From an uncultured Clostridia bacterium (GTDB lineage: Bacteria; Bacillota_A; Clostridia; Christensenellales; Aristaeellaceae): 13,830 bases of DNA. Shown in pieces: positions 1 to 8,508 of the stretch (its first letter is position 1; every line of letters starts with the position of its first letter). Under the pieces are notes generated by a model that saw only the letters and a program-made list of their open reading frames with translations, searched no databases and was not told the origin of the DNA. Made by a program: the position numbers and the translations under genes. The DNA lies in the NCBI GenBank assembly GCA_947165745.1, contig CAMVBO010000017.1, forward strand, positions 1 to 13,830, written 5' to 3'.

Positions 1-1514
<1,514 letters not shown>

Positions 1515-1530
1515 TCGCGGAATGAAATCG

Positions 1531-1562
1531 GAGGGGCAAGGGCGACGCTCTTGCCTCTCTTT
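1531..1562 (+). terminator. Terminator-like hairpin after dnaK
   Basis: A strong hairpin begins 16 bases after the dnaK stop. GAGGGGCAAG (1531-1540) pairs with CTTGCCTCTC (1550-1559) through ten pairs including one G-U. The loop can close further with G-U, G-C and C-G pairs around GAC. Only a short T run (1560-1562) follows, so it may be a partial terminator or an mRNA-stabilising 3' structure rather than a full stop. Either use would lower dnaJ expression relative to dnaK. Confidence 0.55.
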
Positions 1563-1564
1563 GA

Positions 1565-1668
1565 GGGAGTAGGGAAGAGGGAGTAGGGAGTAGGAAATGC
1601 CGTTGCCGCGTGATACTGCGGAATGGTAATCACTATTCCTACTGCCTGCTCCCTACTGCCTAATCCCT
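1565..1668. repeat. G-rich imperfect inverted repeat with G-quadruplex motif
   Basis: This repeat fills most of the dnaK-dnaJ gap. The left arm (1565-1596) is built of GGGAGTA-like units. The right arm (1636-1661, with a looser extension to about 1668) is their complement, with TACTGCC/TACTCCC-like units. Aligning 1571-1596 with the reverse complement of 1636-1661 gives 21 of 26 matches. The left arm carries four GGG runs at 1565, 1572, 1579 and 1586, exactly 7 nt apart, which fits the canonical G-quadruplex pattern on the coding strand. The loop has a smaller CCGC/GCGG stem. It resembles a small dispersed repeat rather than coding DNA. No promoter was recognised here. Confidence 0.6.
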
Positions 1669-1698
1669 GATGACTCCATCCCGAGAGGATGATGAACA

Positions 1699-2847
1699 AT
1701 GGCTAACAAACGAGACTACTACGAGGTTCTGGGCGTCGAAAAGGGCGCGGACGACGCGACCATCAAAAAGGCCTATCGCCAGCTGGCCAAAAAGTACCAC
1801 CCGGACGTGAACCCCGGCGACAAGACCGCCGAGGAAAAGTTCAAGGAGGTCAACGAGGCCTATCAGGTGCTGTCCAACCCGGAAAAGCGGGCCCAGTACG
1901 ACCAGTTCGGCCACGACGGCCCCCAGGCGGGCGGCTTTGGCGGCGGCGGCTTTGGCGACTTCAGCGGCTTTGGCGGCGGCTTCGGCGGCTTTGAGGACAT
2001 CTTCAACATGTTCACTGGCGGCGGCTTCGGCGGCACTGGCGCGCGGCGCAACGGCCCGGTTCAGGGCGACGATGTGCGCGTGGACATCACCATCTCCTTT
2101 GAAGAGGCGGCCCTGGGCTGCGAAAAGGAGATCAAGCTGGTGAAGGACGAGGATTGCCCCACCTGCCACGGCAGCGGCGCGAAGCCGGGCACCAAGGTGG
2201 ACACCTGTCCCACCTGCCAGGGCACCGGCCAGGAGCGCGTGGTGAGCAGCACGCCCTTTGGACGCATCCAGAACGTGCGCACCTGTTCCCGCTGCCGGGG
2301 CACGGGCAAGATCATCACCGAGCCTTGTGACAAGTGCCATGGCCGTGGCAAGCTGCGCGTCAGCAAGCGCCACACCGTGAAGGTGCCTGCCGGCGTGGAC
2401 AATGGCCAGGTGCTGAACATCCGGGGCGAGGGCGAGCCGGGCGAGCACGGCGGCGCGCCGGGCAACCTGCTGATCGTGGTGAACGTGAAGCGGCATCCGC
2501 TGTTCAAGCGGCGCGACGACGATCTGTACATCGATATGCCGCTGACCTTCACCCAGGCGGCGCTGGGCGCGAAGCTGGACGTGCCCACGCTGGGCAAGCC
2601 CGTCCAGTACACCTTCCCCGAGGGCACCCAGCCCGGCCAGGTGTTCCGGCTGGAGGGCGCGGGCGTTCAGAACCTGCGCAATCCGGCCCGAAAGGGCGAT
2701 CTGTACGTCACCGTCGTGGTGGAGCTGCCCAAAAAGCTGACCAAGCAGCAGAAGGATCTGCTCAGGCAGTTTGAGGAGACGGCCACCAGCAGCCAGTACG
2801 AGAAGCGCAAGTCCTTCTGGGACAACCTGAAGGACATGTTCAGATGA
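1699..2847 (+). CDS. dnaJ: Chaperone protein DnaJ (Hsp40)
   Basis: Co-chaperone that stimulates the DnaK ATPase and delivers unfolded clients. It has 382 residues, normal for a type I DnaJ. Domains in order: the J domain at about residues 4-70 with the HPD motif at 34-36; a Gly/Phe-rich linker at about 73-118, built of GGF repeats; a zinc-binding region at 153-217 with all four CxxCxGxG repeats ([32 protein letters not shown]); then the beta-rich client-binding and dimerisation domains. The start is supported by an AGAGGA site at 1684-1689, nine bases upstream. It follows dnaK after a gap with a hairpin and G-rich repeat, so it may be partly uncoupled from dnaK transcription. licD begins only 23 bp downstream with no terminator between. 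Confidence 0.98.
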   Translation: MANKRDYYEVLGVEKGADDATIKKAYRQLAKKYHPDVNPGDKTAEEKFKEVNEAYQVLSNPEKRAQYDQFGHDGPQAGGFGGGGFGDFSGFGGGFGGFEDIFNMFTGGGFGGTGARRNGPVQGDDVRVDITISFEEAALGCEKEIKLVKDEDCPTCHGSGAKPGTKVDTCPTCQGTGQERVVSSTPFGRIQNVRTCSRCRGTGKIITEPCDKCHGRGKLRVSKRHTVKVPAGVDNGQVLNIRGEGEPGEHGGAPGNLLIVVNVKRHPLFKRRDDDLYIDMPLTFTQAALGAKLDVPTLGKPVQYTFPEGTQPGQVFRLEGAGVQNLRNPARKGDLYVTVVVELPKKLTKQQKDLLRQFEETATSSQYEKRKSFWDNLKDMFR

Positions 2848-2870
2848 CATAAGCCAGGAGGGGACGGGAC

Positions 2871-3647
2871 ATGCCTTCATTGCCTCAACTGCGGCGCGTG
2901 CATGCCCAGATGCTGGACTTGCTCAATTATTTCGACGCCTTCTGCGCCGAAAACGGCATATCCTATTCGCTGCACGGCGGCACGCTGTTGGGCGCGATGC
3001 GCGAGCACGGCTTCATTCCCTGGGACGACGACGTGGACGTGACGCTGACCCGTGAAAACTACGAGAAGCTCCGGGACGCCGCGCGCAAGGGGCCGCTGGC
3101 GGAACATGTGACCTTTTCCGAATACAGCGCCCAGCATCCCCGGCTGTGGCTGCGCCGTCCCGGCGAGCCCGGCGCGTGGATCGACCTGTTCATCTATGAC
3201 AATATCTCAGAAAACCGCGTCGCCCAGAAGCTGAAGCTGCTGGGCTGCGCTTTCTTCCTGGCGTTCACGAAGAATCGGGAGGGCATGGGCCATTCCCACA
3301 GGAAGGGCGGCAAGGCGGCGATGGTGAACCTGGGATACCTGCTGGGCAGGCCCTTTCCCGTGAAGTTCAAAGCCCGGCTGATGAACGCCTGGTGCAAGCA
3401 CGCATTTCACGGAAGGCGCACGCTGATCCACCGCTCCAACGACCAGTACACCCATAACGGGCTGGTCGTGATCCTGCCGGCGGGGGTCATGTCGAAATAC
3501 ACCCGCGTGCCCTTCGAGGACGCGGAGCTGATGGTTTCCGCCGACTGGCATAAGATACTGGTGAGCAGCTACGGCGAGGATTACATGACGCCCCGGCGCA
3601 CGGCATCCCACGACAACCCCGCCCACGCGGGCTTCAAGGGGGCGTGA
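2871..3647 (+). CDS. LicD-family phosphotransferase
   Basis: LicD proteins have a nucleotidyltransferase-like fold. Characterised members transfer phosphocholine or related phospho-alcohol groups onto cell-surface glycans such as teichoic acids or lipopolysaccharide. The 258-residue product shows the family signature clearly: HGGTLLGAMR at 35-44, the metal-binding PWDDDVDV at 50-57, and a C-terminal SSYGEDYM block at 232-239. There is no signal peptide or membrane segment, consistent with a cytoplasmic enzyme. The start is set by a strong AGGAGGGG site at about 2856-2863. It sits 23 bp after dnaJ and looks co-transcribed with it, which is unusual for an envelope gene. The mannosyltransferase-like gene 355 bp downstream suggests a shared role in surface glycan or glycolipid decoration. 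The substrate cannot be told from sequence. Confidence 0.88.
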   Translation: MPSLPQLRRVHAQMLDLLNYFDAFCAENGISYSLHGGTLLGAMREHGFIPWDDDVDVTLTRENYEKLRDAARKGPLAEHVTFSEYSAQHPRLWLRRPGEPGAWIDLFIYDNISENRVAQKLKLLGCAFFLAFTKNREGMGHSHRKGGKAAMVNLGYLLGRPFPVKFKARLMNAWCKHAFHGRRTLIHRSNDQYTHNGLVVILPAGVMSKYTRVPFEDAELMVSADWHKILVSSYGEDYMTPRRTASHDNPAHAGFKGA

Positions 3648-3667
3648 ACCGGCGCGGGCCGCTTCGC

Positions 3668-3794
3668 ACTAGAGTGTGTTTCTAAAATCCTGAACATGCA
3701 TTTTCGGCGTCTAAGGCTGCATTTCTGTGTTGCTTTTCCTCGACTTGCTGAAGGTAAATCGAGAAATCTGCAACAGACAGATGCCGGAAAATGC
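3668..3794. repeat. MITE-like imperfect palindrome
   Basis: A non-coding, more AT-rich stretch after licD with nested inverted repeats around one centre. GCATTTTCGGCGTC (3698-3711) pairs with GATGCCGGAAAATGC (3780-3794), TGTTGC (3728-3733) with GCAAC(A) at 3770-3775, and CTCGA (3739-3743) with TCGAG (3759-3763). Together they form a hairpin of about 97 nt. A leading AGAGTGTGTT stretch (from 3670) looks like an outer end whose partner is missing on the right, so the element may be truncated. No transposase and no target duplication were seen. It is placed as a dispersed, non-autonomous repeat on structure alone. Confidence 0.5.
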
Positions 3795-3834
3795 GCCGCA
3801 GAATCGATGCGGGAATTAATCATCGTCTACCTAA

Positions 3835-3902
3835 AGATCCTTCGCTCTGCTCAGGCTGACAGGCATCGGGAGCGGTGTCGTCCTGAGCGAAGCGAAGGAT
3901 CT
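3835..3902. repeat. Palindromic repeat, 'CCTGAGCGAAG' family, copy 1
   Basis: Inverted repeat with arms at 3835-3855 and 3882-3902 that match at 19 of 21 positions. A further GACA/TGTC pair (3858-3861 with 3876-3879) extends the stem. The right half (3876-3902) recurs almost unchanged at 6349-6376, with one substitution and one single-base indel, so this is a dispersed family. It lies between licD and the promoter of the membrane mannosyltransferase gene and could act as a bidirectional transcript-end structure. Confidence 0.75.
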
Positions 3903-3944
3903 GTCGTTTCAACGCCCGCGCCGGTTATGTTTCTGCGACGCGGC

Positions 3945-3973
3945 TTGTCCTGCCGGTCAAATGATGCTATAAT
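3945..3973 (+). promoter_or_regulatory. Sigma-A promoter with extended -10
   Basis: A -35 box TTGTCC (3945-3950), a 17-nt spacer, and a perfect TATAAT -10 box (3968-3973) preceded by TGC, which gives the TGn extended -10. The expected start of transcription is about 3980, some 20 nt upstream of the 4003 start codon. It drives the PIG-V-like gene and, with no terminator visible before 6233, probably prmA as well. It gives prmA and later genes expression independent of the heat-shock genes upstream. Confidence 0.82.
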
Positions 3974-4002
3974 CAATTCAACGACAGGGAAGGAGACTGG
4001 CA

Positions 4003-5274
4003 ATGAACCTGGACGCGTTGGGACTCTGGCTGGGCCGGGGGATCATGGCGGGCTTCGCGGCGCTGGTGGTCGTGGAGCTGATCCGCTATTTTCGCTCGGC
4101 GCTGGCGGACCCCATCGAACCCAGAACGCCGAACGGAGCGCCCCTGCCCGGGCCGCGGGTTTGGGGGGAAGCGCTGCTGGCCTTCGCGGCCTCGCGGCTC
4201 TTGGTCGTCCTGGTGATCCTGGCGTGCCACCGAATCCGCGCCGGCACCTTCGAGGGCTTTTCACCGGTGTTCGCCTCAAAGCTGACGCCCTGGGACGCTG
4301 ACCACTACCTGGGCATCATCGAAAGCTGGTACGTCGCCGAGGGCGATCCCCGGCTGCACATCGTGTTCCTGCCCTTCTACCCGGCTGTCGCCCGGACGCT
4401 GTACCTGCTGACAGGTATGAGCTCCTTTTCGGCGGCGGAGATCGTCTCCAACGCCGCGTTCATCGGCTGCGGCTGGGCGATGTTCCGCCTTGGCGAGGAC
4501 GAGGGCGGCGCGACGCTGGGCCGGCGGGCCATGTGGCTGATGGCCCTCACGCCCATGACCTACTTCTATTCGATTCCCTACACGGAGTCCACCTTCCTGC
4601 TTATGACGCTGCTGGCGGTGCTCTGCGCTCGCAGGCGGCGGTTTGTGCCGGCGGTGGTCTTCGGCGCGATGGCGGCCAACGCCCGCATCGTGGGCATGGC
4701 CGTGGCCATTCCCATCTACTGGGAGCTGCTGCGCCATGACCGGGAGCTTCACCCGTCCCGCAAGGCCGCTTCCAGGGCGGCGATCTGCGCGGCGAAGGTG
4801 CTGCCCGTGGCGGCGGGGCTGGCGCTGTACATGTACGGCAACTGGCGGCTGTTCGGCAACCCCGCGCAGTTCATGGTGTTCCAGCGGCAGCACTGGTCCC
4901 AGAAGATGGGCACACTGTCCAACACCTTCCGCTACTGCATGGTGAACGCCCTGACCTACGGGGATGGGCTGTACCGGCTGGGCGTGTGGTGGCCCCAGAC
5001 GCTGCTGCTCGTCGCGCTGCCGCTGCTGGTGCTCTGGCGCAGGAAGCGGGAATGCCCTGGCGACACGGGCTATCTGCTGGCGTTCTTCTACGTCAGCTTC
5101 GTGCCCACCTGGCTGCTCAGCGGAGCGCGCTATCTCTCCGCCGCCTACGCGCTCTACCCGCTGCTGGCCCGGATTCCCAGGGATAAAAAGGGCTTCGGGC
5201 TGCTGCTGGCGGGGGAATGTGCGCTGCTGATCTACATGACCGTCGTCGGGCTGTGGTTCGGCAAGGTCTATTGA
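4003..5274 (+). CDS. PIG-V-like GT-C membrane mannosyltransferase (putative)
   Basis: A 423-residue polytopic membrane protein. Hydrophobic segments recur along the whole length, starting at about 14-30 and 55-75. Conserved loops recall the PIG-V / Mannosyl_trans2 group (GT-C fold, polyprenyl-phosphate-sugar donors): TPWDADHY around 95-102, FLPFYP at 122-127, YSIPYTES at 189-196 and NARIVG at 226-231. In GT-C enzymes the acidic residue of the first external loop (here in WDADHY) is the likely catalytic base. The expected role is transfer of a sugar, possibly mannose, to a lipid or glycan on the outer face of the membrane. Donor and acceptor are unknown. AAGGAG at 3990-3995 supports the ATG at 4003. 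prmA follows 14 bp after the stop, so the two are surely co-transcribed. The neighbouring LicD gene supports an envelope role. Confidence 0.75.
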   Translation: MNLDALGLWLGRGIMAGFAALVVVELIRYFRSALADPIEPRTPNGAPLPGPRVWGEALLAFAASRLLVVLVILACHRIRAGTFEGFSPVFASKLTPWDADHYLGIIESWYVAEGDPRLHIVFLPFYPAVARTLYLLTGMSSFSAAEIVSNAAFIGCGWAMFRLGEDEGGATLGRRAMWLMALTPMTYFYSIPYTESTFLLMTLLAVLCARRRRFVPAVVFGAMAANARIVGMAVAIPIYWELLRHDRELHPSRKAASRAAICAAKVLPVAAGLALYMYGNWRLFGNPAQFMVFQRQHWSQKMGTLSNTFRYCMVNALTYGDGLYRLGVWWPQTLLLVALPLLVLWRRKRECPGDTGYLLAFFYVSFVPTWLLSGARYLSAAYALYPLLARIPRDKKGFGLLLAGECALLIYMTVVGLWFGKVY

Positions 5275-5288
5275 AAGGACACAGAATT

Positions 5289-6233
5289 ATGAACTGGATG
5301 GAATACACGATACTCACCACCACCGAGGCCAGCGACCTGATCTCCCAGATCCTGCTGGACGCGGGCAGTACCGGCACGATGATCGAGGACAAAAACGACG
5401 TGGCCGCGAACCAGCGCCCCGAAGGCCAGTGGGACATCATCGACGAGGCCATCGCCCAGCGCATCGGCGACGACGTGAAGGTGACGGGCTACTTTGAGGT
5501 GGACGGCAAGCTGGCGGACCGGCTGGCCTTCATCGAGGGCGAGCTGCGACGGATCAAAGCCATGGACCTGGGCATGGACCTGGGCAAGCTGGAGACCCGC
5601 CGCCACGACGTGGCCGAGCAGGACTGGACCGAGAGCTGGAAGGCGGCCTTCAAGCCCTTCCGCCTGGGCCGGCACATGCTGGTGAAGCCCAGCTGGGAGG
5701 ACGTGGAGACCCAGCCCGGCGACCACATCATCGAGATCGACCCGGGCATGGCCTTCGGCACCGGCACCCATGAGACCACCGGCATGTGCGTGACGCTGGT
5801 GGAGAAGTACGTGAAGCCCGGCGACCGGGTGATCGACATCGGCACCGGCACGGGCATCCTGGCCATCGCGGCGGCCCACATGGGGGCCAAGCCCGTGCTG
5901 GCCACGGACCTGGACGCCGTGGCCGTGCGCGTGGCCGCCGAGAACGTGAAGATCAACGGCTTCGAGGGCGTGATCGACGTGCGCTGCGGAAACCTGCTGG
6001 ACGTGGTTCAGGAGAGCGGCGACGTGGTGATCGCCAACATCATCTCCGATGTGATCGTGATGCTGGCCGAGCCTGTAAAGGCGCGCATCGTGGACGGCGG
6101 GCTGTTCATCTGCTCCGGCATCTCCGTGGAGCGCCGGCAGGACGTGCTCGACGCGCTGAAGGCGGCCGGCTACGAGCTGCTGGACGATGTGACCCAGGGC
6201 GAGTGGTGCGCCATGGCGGCCCGGAAAAAGTGA
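5289..6233 (+). CDS. prmA: Ribosomal protein L11 methyltransferase
   Basis: Cytosolic SAM-dependent enzyme that methylates ribosomal protein L11. At 314 residues it has the usual length. The N-terminal ~90 residues form the small L11-recognition domain. The catalytic domain carries the family signature DPGMAFGTGTHETT at 151-164, SAM-binding motif VIDIGTGTG at 181-189, and ANII at 249-252 in the active-site strand. The frame is open back to a GTG at 5217 inside the previous gene. The ATG at 5289 is chosen because an AAAGGA site (5274-5279) lies nine bases upstream and MNWMEYTI fits the family N terminus. In Bacillus-type genomes prmA directly follows dnaJ. Here two envelope genes intervene. 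Confidence 0.96.
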   Translation: MNWMEYTILTTTEASDLISQILLDAGSTGTMIEDKNDVAANQRPEGQWDIIDEAIAQRIGDDVKVTGYFEVDGKLADRLAFIEGELRRIKAMDLGMDLGKLETRRHDVAEQDWTESWKAAFKPFRLGRHMLVKPSWEDVETQPGDHIIEIDPGMAFGTGTHETTGMCVTLVEKYVKPGDRVIDIGTGTGILAIAAAHMGAKPVLATDLDAVAVRVAAENVKINGFEGVIDVRCGNLLDVVQESGDVVIANIISDVIVMLAEPVKARIVDGGLFICSGISVERRQDVLDALKAAGYELLDDVTQGEWCAMAARKK

Positions 6234-6293
6234 CTGACGGGCGCAGGATCGGAATGGACGGACAGCGCGGCGCCGCAGAACGACGCTGCGCGC

Positions 6294-6376
6294 AGATTCT
6301 TCGACTTCGGCGCCGCCTCCGCTCAGAATGACAACGTGATGCGTCGTTTGTCATCCTGAGCGAAGTCGAAGGATCT
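6294..6376. repeat. Palindromic repeat, 'CCTGAGCGAAG' family, copy 2
   Basis: Second copy of the family at 3835-3902, in the 204-bp prmA-rsmE gap. The left arm is 6294-6334 and the right arm 6348-6376. They are complementary except for two single mismatches and a 12-base GC-rich insertion (GGCGCCGCCTCC, about 6309-6320) in the left arm. The central loop is about 13 nt. The rest of the gap (6234-6293 and 6377-6437) shows no recognisable promoter, so rsmE is probably read from upstream through this structure. Confidence 0.75.
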
Positions 6377-6437
6377 GTTCGTATCGCTTACGCACTGACT
6401 TACAACAGTGGACGCCGTTCCCGGCGAAGGAGCAACC

Positions 6438-7154
6438 ATGCACAGCTTTTACATCGAACCGCCCGTGAACGGGTTTGCCGTCCTGCCCGCCGAGGAGGCC
6501 AAACACGCGGCAAAGGTGCTCAGGCTCAAACCCGGGGACGAGGTGTGCGCCATGGACGGCGCAGGCCGCCGCTGGCGAGCGGAGATGGCCGGGGAAGGCC
6601 GCGTTCGGCTGCTGGAGGAATTGCCCGCCAACGAGTGCTCGGCGCGGATCACCGTGTACGAGGGCCTGCCCAAGGCGGACAAGCTGGACCTCATTGCCCA
6701 AAAGCTGACGGAGCTGGGCGCGGCGCGCCTCGTGCCGGTGAAGATGTCCCGCTGCGTGGTGAAGCTGGACGGCAGGGACGGCGAAAAGCGCCGGGAGCGC
6801 CTGCAGAAGATCGCGCGGGAGGCCGCCAAGCAGTGCGGCCGGGGCCTGCCGATGGACGTGTCGGAGCCCGTGGACTGGCGGGCGGCGCTCAAAGCCATGG
6901 CGGCGCACGACGCGCTGCTGATTCCCTGGGAGGATGCCCGGGGCGCGCGGTTGAAGGACGCCTTCGCCGAGCTGCCCGGCGCGAAGGACATCGGCATCGT
7001 CATCGGCCCGGAGGGCGGCATGTCGCCGGACGAGGTGGACGCGATGCTTCAGATCGGCGGGCGGACCGTCACCCTCGGCCCGCGCATCCTGCGCACCGAG
7101 ACCGCCGCCGTGGTCTCCGCCGCGCTGGCGATGCAGCTGTGGGGGGACATTTGA
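6438..7154 (+). CDS. rsmE: 16S rRNA (uracil-1498-N3)-methyltransferase
   Basis: SPOUT-class methyltransferase that makes m3U1498 in 16S rRNA of the 30S subunit. It has 238 residues, typical for RsmE. An N-terminal PUA-like part (MHSFYIEPP onward, with HAAKVLR near 22-29) is followed by the knotted SAM-binding domain with IGPEGG at 189-194 and LGPRILRTETA at 213-223, both family hallmarks. The ATG at 6438 is preferred over a GTG at 6408 because GAAGGAG lies just upstream and the family N terminus starts here. It is followed after 50 bp by mtaB, the same order as Bacillus yqeU-yqeV. Confidence 0.96.
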   Translation: MHSFYIEPPVNGFAVLPAEEAKHAAKVLRLKPGDEVCAMDGAGRRWRAEMAGEGRVRLLEELPANECSARITVYEGLPKADKLDLIAQKLTELGAARLVPVKMSRCVVKLDGRDGEKRRERLQKIAREAAKQCGRGLPMDVSEPVDWRAALKAMAAHDALLIPWEDARGARLKDAFAELPGAKDIGIVIGPEGGMSPDEVDAMLQIGGRTVTLGPRILRTETAAVVSAALAMQLWGDI

Positions 7155-7204
7155 ACGTGGATTTTGAAGCTGGAGAGCGCAAAATGTCTTCGCGGGGAGG
7201 ACCA

Positions 7205-8488
7205 ATGAGGACGATTGCCACCTACACCCTGGGCTGCAAGGTAAACCAATACGACACCGAGGCCATGCTGGAAGCCTTCGAGCGGGCGGGCTACACCGCC
7301 GTGCCCTTCCAGGATGCGGCCGACGTGTACCTGATCAACACTTGCACCGTCACCGGCACCGGCGACCAGAAGTCGCTGAAGACCATCCGCCGCGCCGCCC
7401 GGGAGCACCCGGACTGCGCCATCGTGGTCTGCGGCTGCCTGGCCCAGCGGGAGGCCCAGCGCCTGGCGGCCATGGGCAACGTGGCCCTCGTGCTGGGGGT
7501 CCAGCGCCGGGGCGAGGTGGTCGGGCTGCTGGAATCGGCGCTGGCGCAGAATACCACCATCAACGCTGTGGCCCCGTTGAATGGCGCGGGCTTTGAGAGC
7601 CTGTTCATCTCCCGCCACGAGGGCAAGACCCGGGCGACGATGAAGATCCAGGAGGGCTGCGACCGGTATTGCAGCTACTGCATCATCCCGTCCGTGCGCG
7701 GCCCCGTGCGCTCCATGCCCCTGGACGAGGTGGCGAAGGAGGCCGCGCGGCTGGGCGAGGCGGGCTATCGGGAGATCGTGGTCACGGGCATCCACCTGGC
7801 CAGCTATGGCCGGGGCACGGAACACGGCCTGATGGACGCCGTTCGCGCCGTGCACGCCGCGCCGGGGGTGAAGCGGGTGCGGCTGGGGTCGCTGGAGCCC
7901 ATGACCGTCACCGAGGACTTTGCCCGGCAGGCATCGGAGCTTGAAGGGCTGATGCGCCAGTTCCACCTGTCGCTGCAATCGGGCAGCGCGGCGGTGCTGA
8001 AGCGCATGCACCGGCGCTACACCCCGGAGGAGTATCTCGCGGCGGCGCAGACGCTGCGCCGGTATATGCCGGACTGCGCCGTCACCACGGACATCATCGT
8101 GGGCTTCCCCGGCGAGACGGAGGCGGAGTTTGCCGAGACCCTGGCTTTCGTGGAGGAGGCCGGGCTGGCTCGGATCCACGTGTTCCCGTATTCCCGGCGC
8201 ACCGGCACCGTGGCCGACCGGATGGACGGCCAGGTGGACGAGGCCGTGAAGCGGGATCGGGCGCGGCGGCTGATCGAGCTTGGGAACCAACTGGAGCGCC
8301 GCTTCGTCTCACAACTGTTGGGCAGCGTCCAGGAGGTGCTGTTTGAGACCCCCGCCGGGGATGGCCTGGCGGAGGGCTACACGGGCCAGTATGTGCGGGT
8401 GCGCGCAAAGGCGCAGCCGGGGCGGATCGCCCGGGTGCGGCTGGAGCGGGCCGACGGCACGCTGGCGCTGGGAACCGTCATCGAATGA
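7205..8488 (+). CDS. mtaB: tRNA t6A37 methylthiotransferase MtaB
   Basis: Radical-SAM enzyme that adds a methylthio group to t6A37, giving ms2t6A in tRNAs reading ANN codons. It has 427 residues. The N-terminal methylthiotransferase domain has TLGCKVNQ (C11), NTCTVTG (C47) and CGCLAQR (C78) as ligands of the auxiliary 4Fe-4S cluster. The radical-SAM motif CDRYCSYC (C152, C156, C159) follows, and a C-terminal TRAM-like RNA-binding part ends the protein. Start choice is ambiguous. ATG 7205 gives MRTIATYTLGCKVN, which matches the family, but its GGGGAGG site (7194-7200) is only four bases away. In-frame ATG 7184 has a better spaced GGAG (near 7172-7175) and would add seven residues (MSSRGGP). 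The HIT gene follows after 20 bp. Confidence 0.95.
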   Translation: MRTIATYTLGCKVNQYDTEAMLEAFERAGYTAVPFQDAADVYLINTCTVTGTGDQKSLKTIRRAAREHPDCAIVVCGCLAQREAQRLAAMGNVALVLGVQRRGEVVGLLESALAQNTTINAVAPLNGAGFESLFISRHEGKTRATMKIQEGCDRYCSYCIIPSVRGPVRSMPLDEVAKEAARLGEAGYREIVVTGIHLASYGRGTEHGLMDAVRAVHAAPGVKRVRLGSLEPMTVTEDFARQASELEGLMRQFHLSLQSGSAAVLKRMHRRYTPEEYLAAAQTLRRYMPDCAVTTDIIVGFPGETEAEFAETLAFVEEAGLARIHVFPYSRRTGTVADRMDGQVDEAVKRDRARRLIELGNQLERRFVSQLLGSVQEVLFETPAGDGLAEGYTGQYVRVRAKAQPGRIARVRLERADGTLALGTVIE

Positions 8489-8508
8489 TAATACAGGAGG
8501 AATGTGAA

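Noticed and set aside
1515..1698. CIRCE or other HrcA operator before dnaJ
   Set aside because: The TTAGCACTC-N9-GAGTGCTAA pattern was looked for and is absent. Any such site would be upstream of hrcA, grpE or dnaK outside the window.
1927..2040. Repeat array of GGCGGCTTTGGC units
   Set aside because: It is the Gly/Phe-rich linker of DnaJ, normal for the family.
1660..2880. 406-codon open frame antisense to dnaJ
   Set aside because: A shadow of the GC-rich dnaJ codons. The plus strand has all DnaJ domains.
3696..4301. Plus-strand open frame spanning the licD-GT gap
   Set aside because: It runs through two palindromic repeats, a promoter and the start of the real GT-C gene in another frame.
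6545..7204. Upstream extension of the mtaB frame through rsmE
   Set aside because: The residues upstream of 7184 are G/R/A-rich out-of-frame text within the conserved rsmE gene, so this is not a fusion.
7049..8290. 413-codon open frame antisense to mtaB
   Set aside because: It overlaps fully the conserved MtaB coding sequence. Its composition is typical of an antisense GC-rich shadow.
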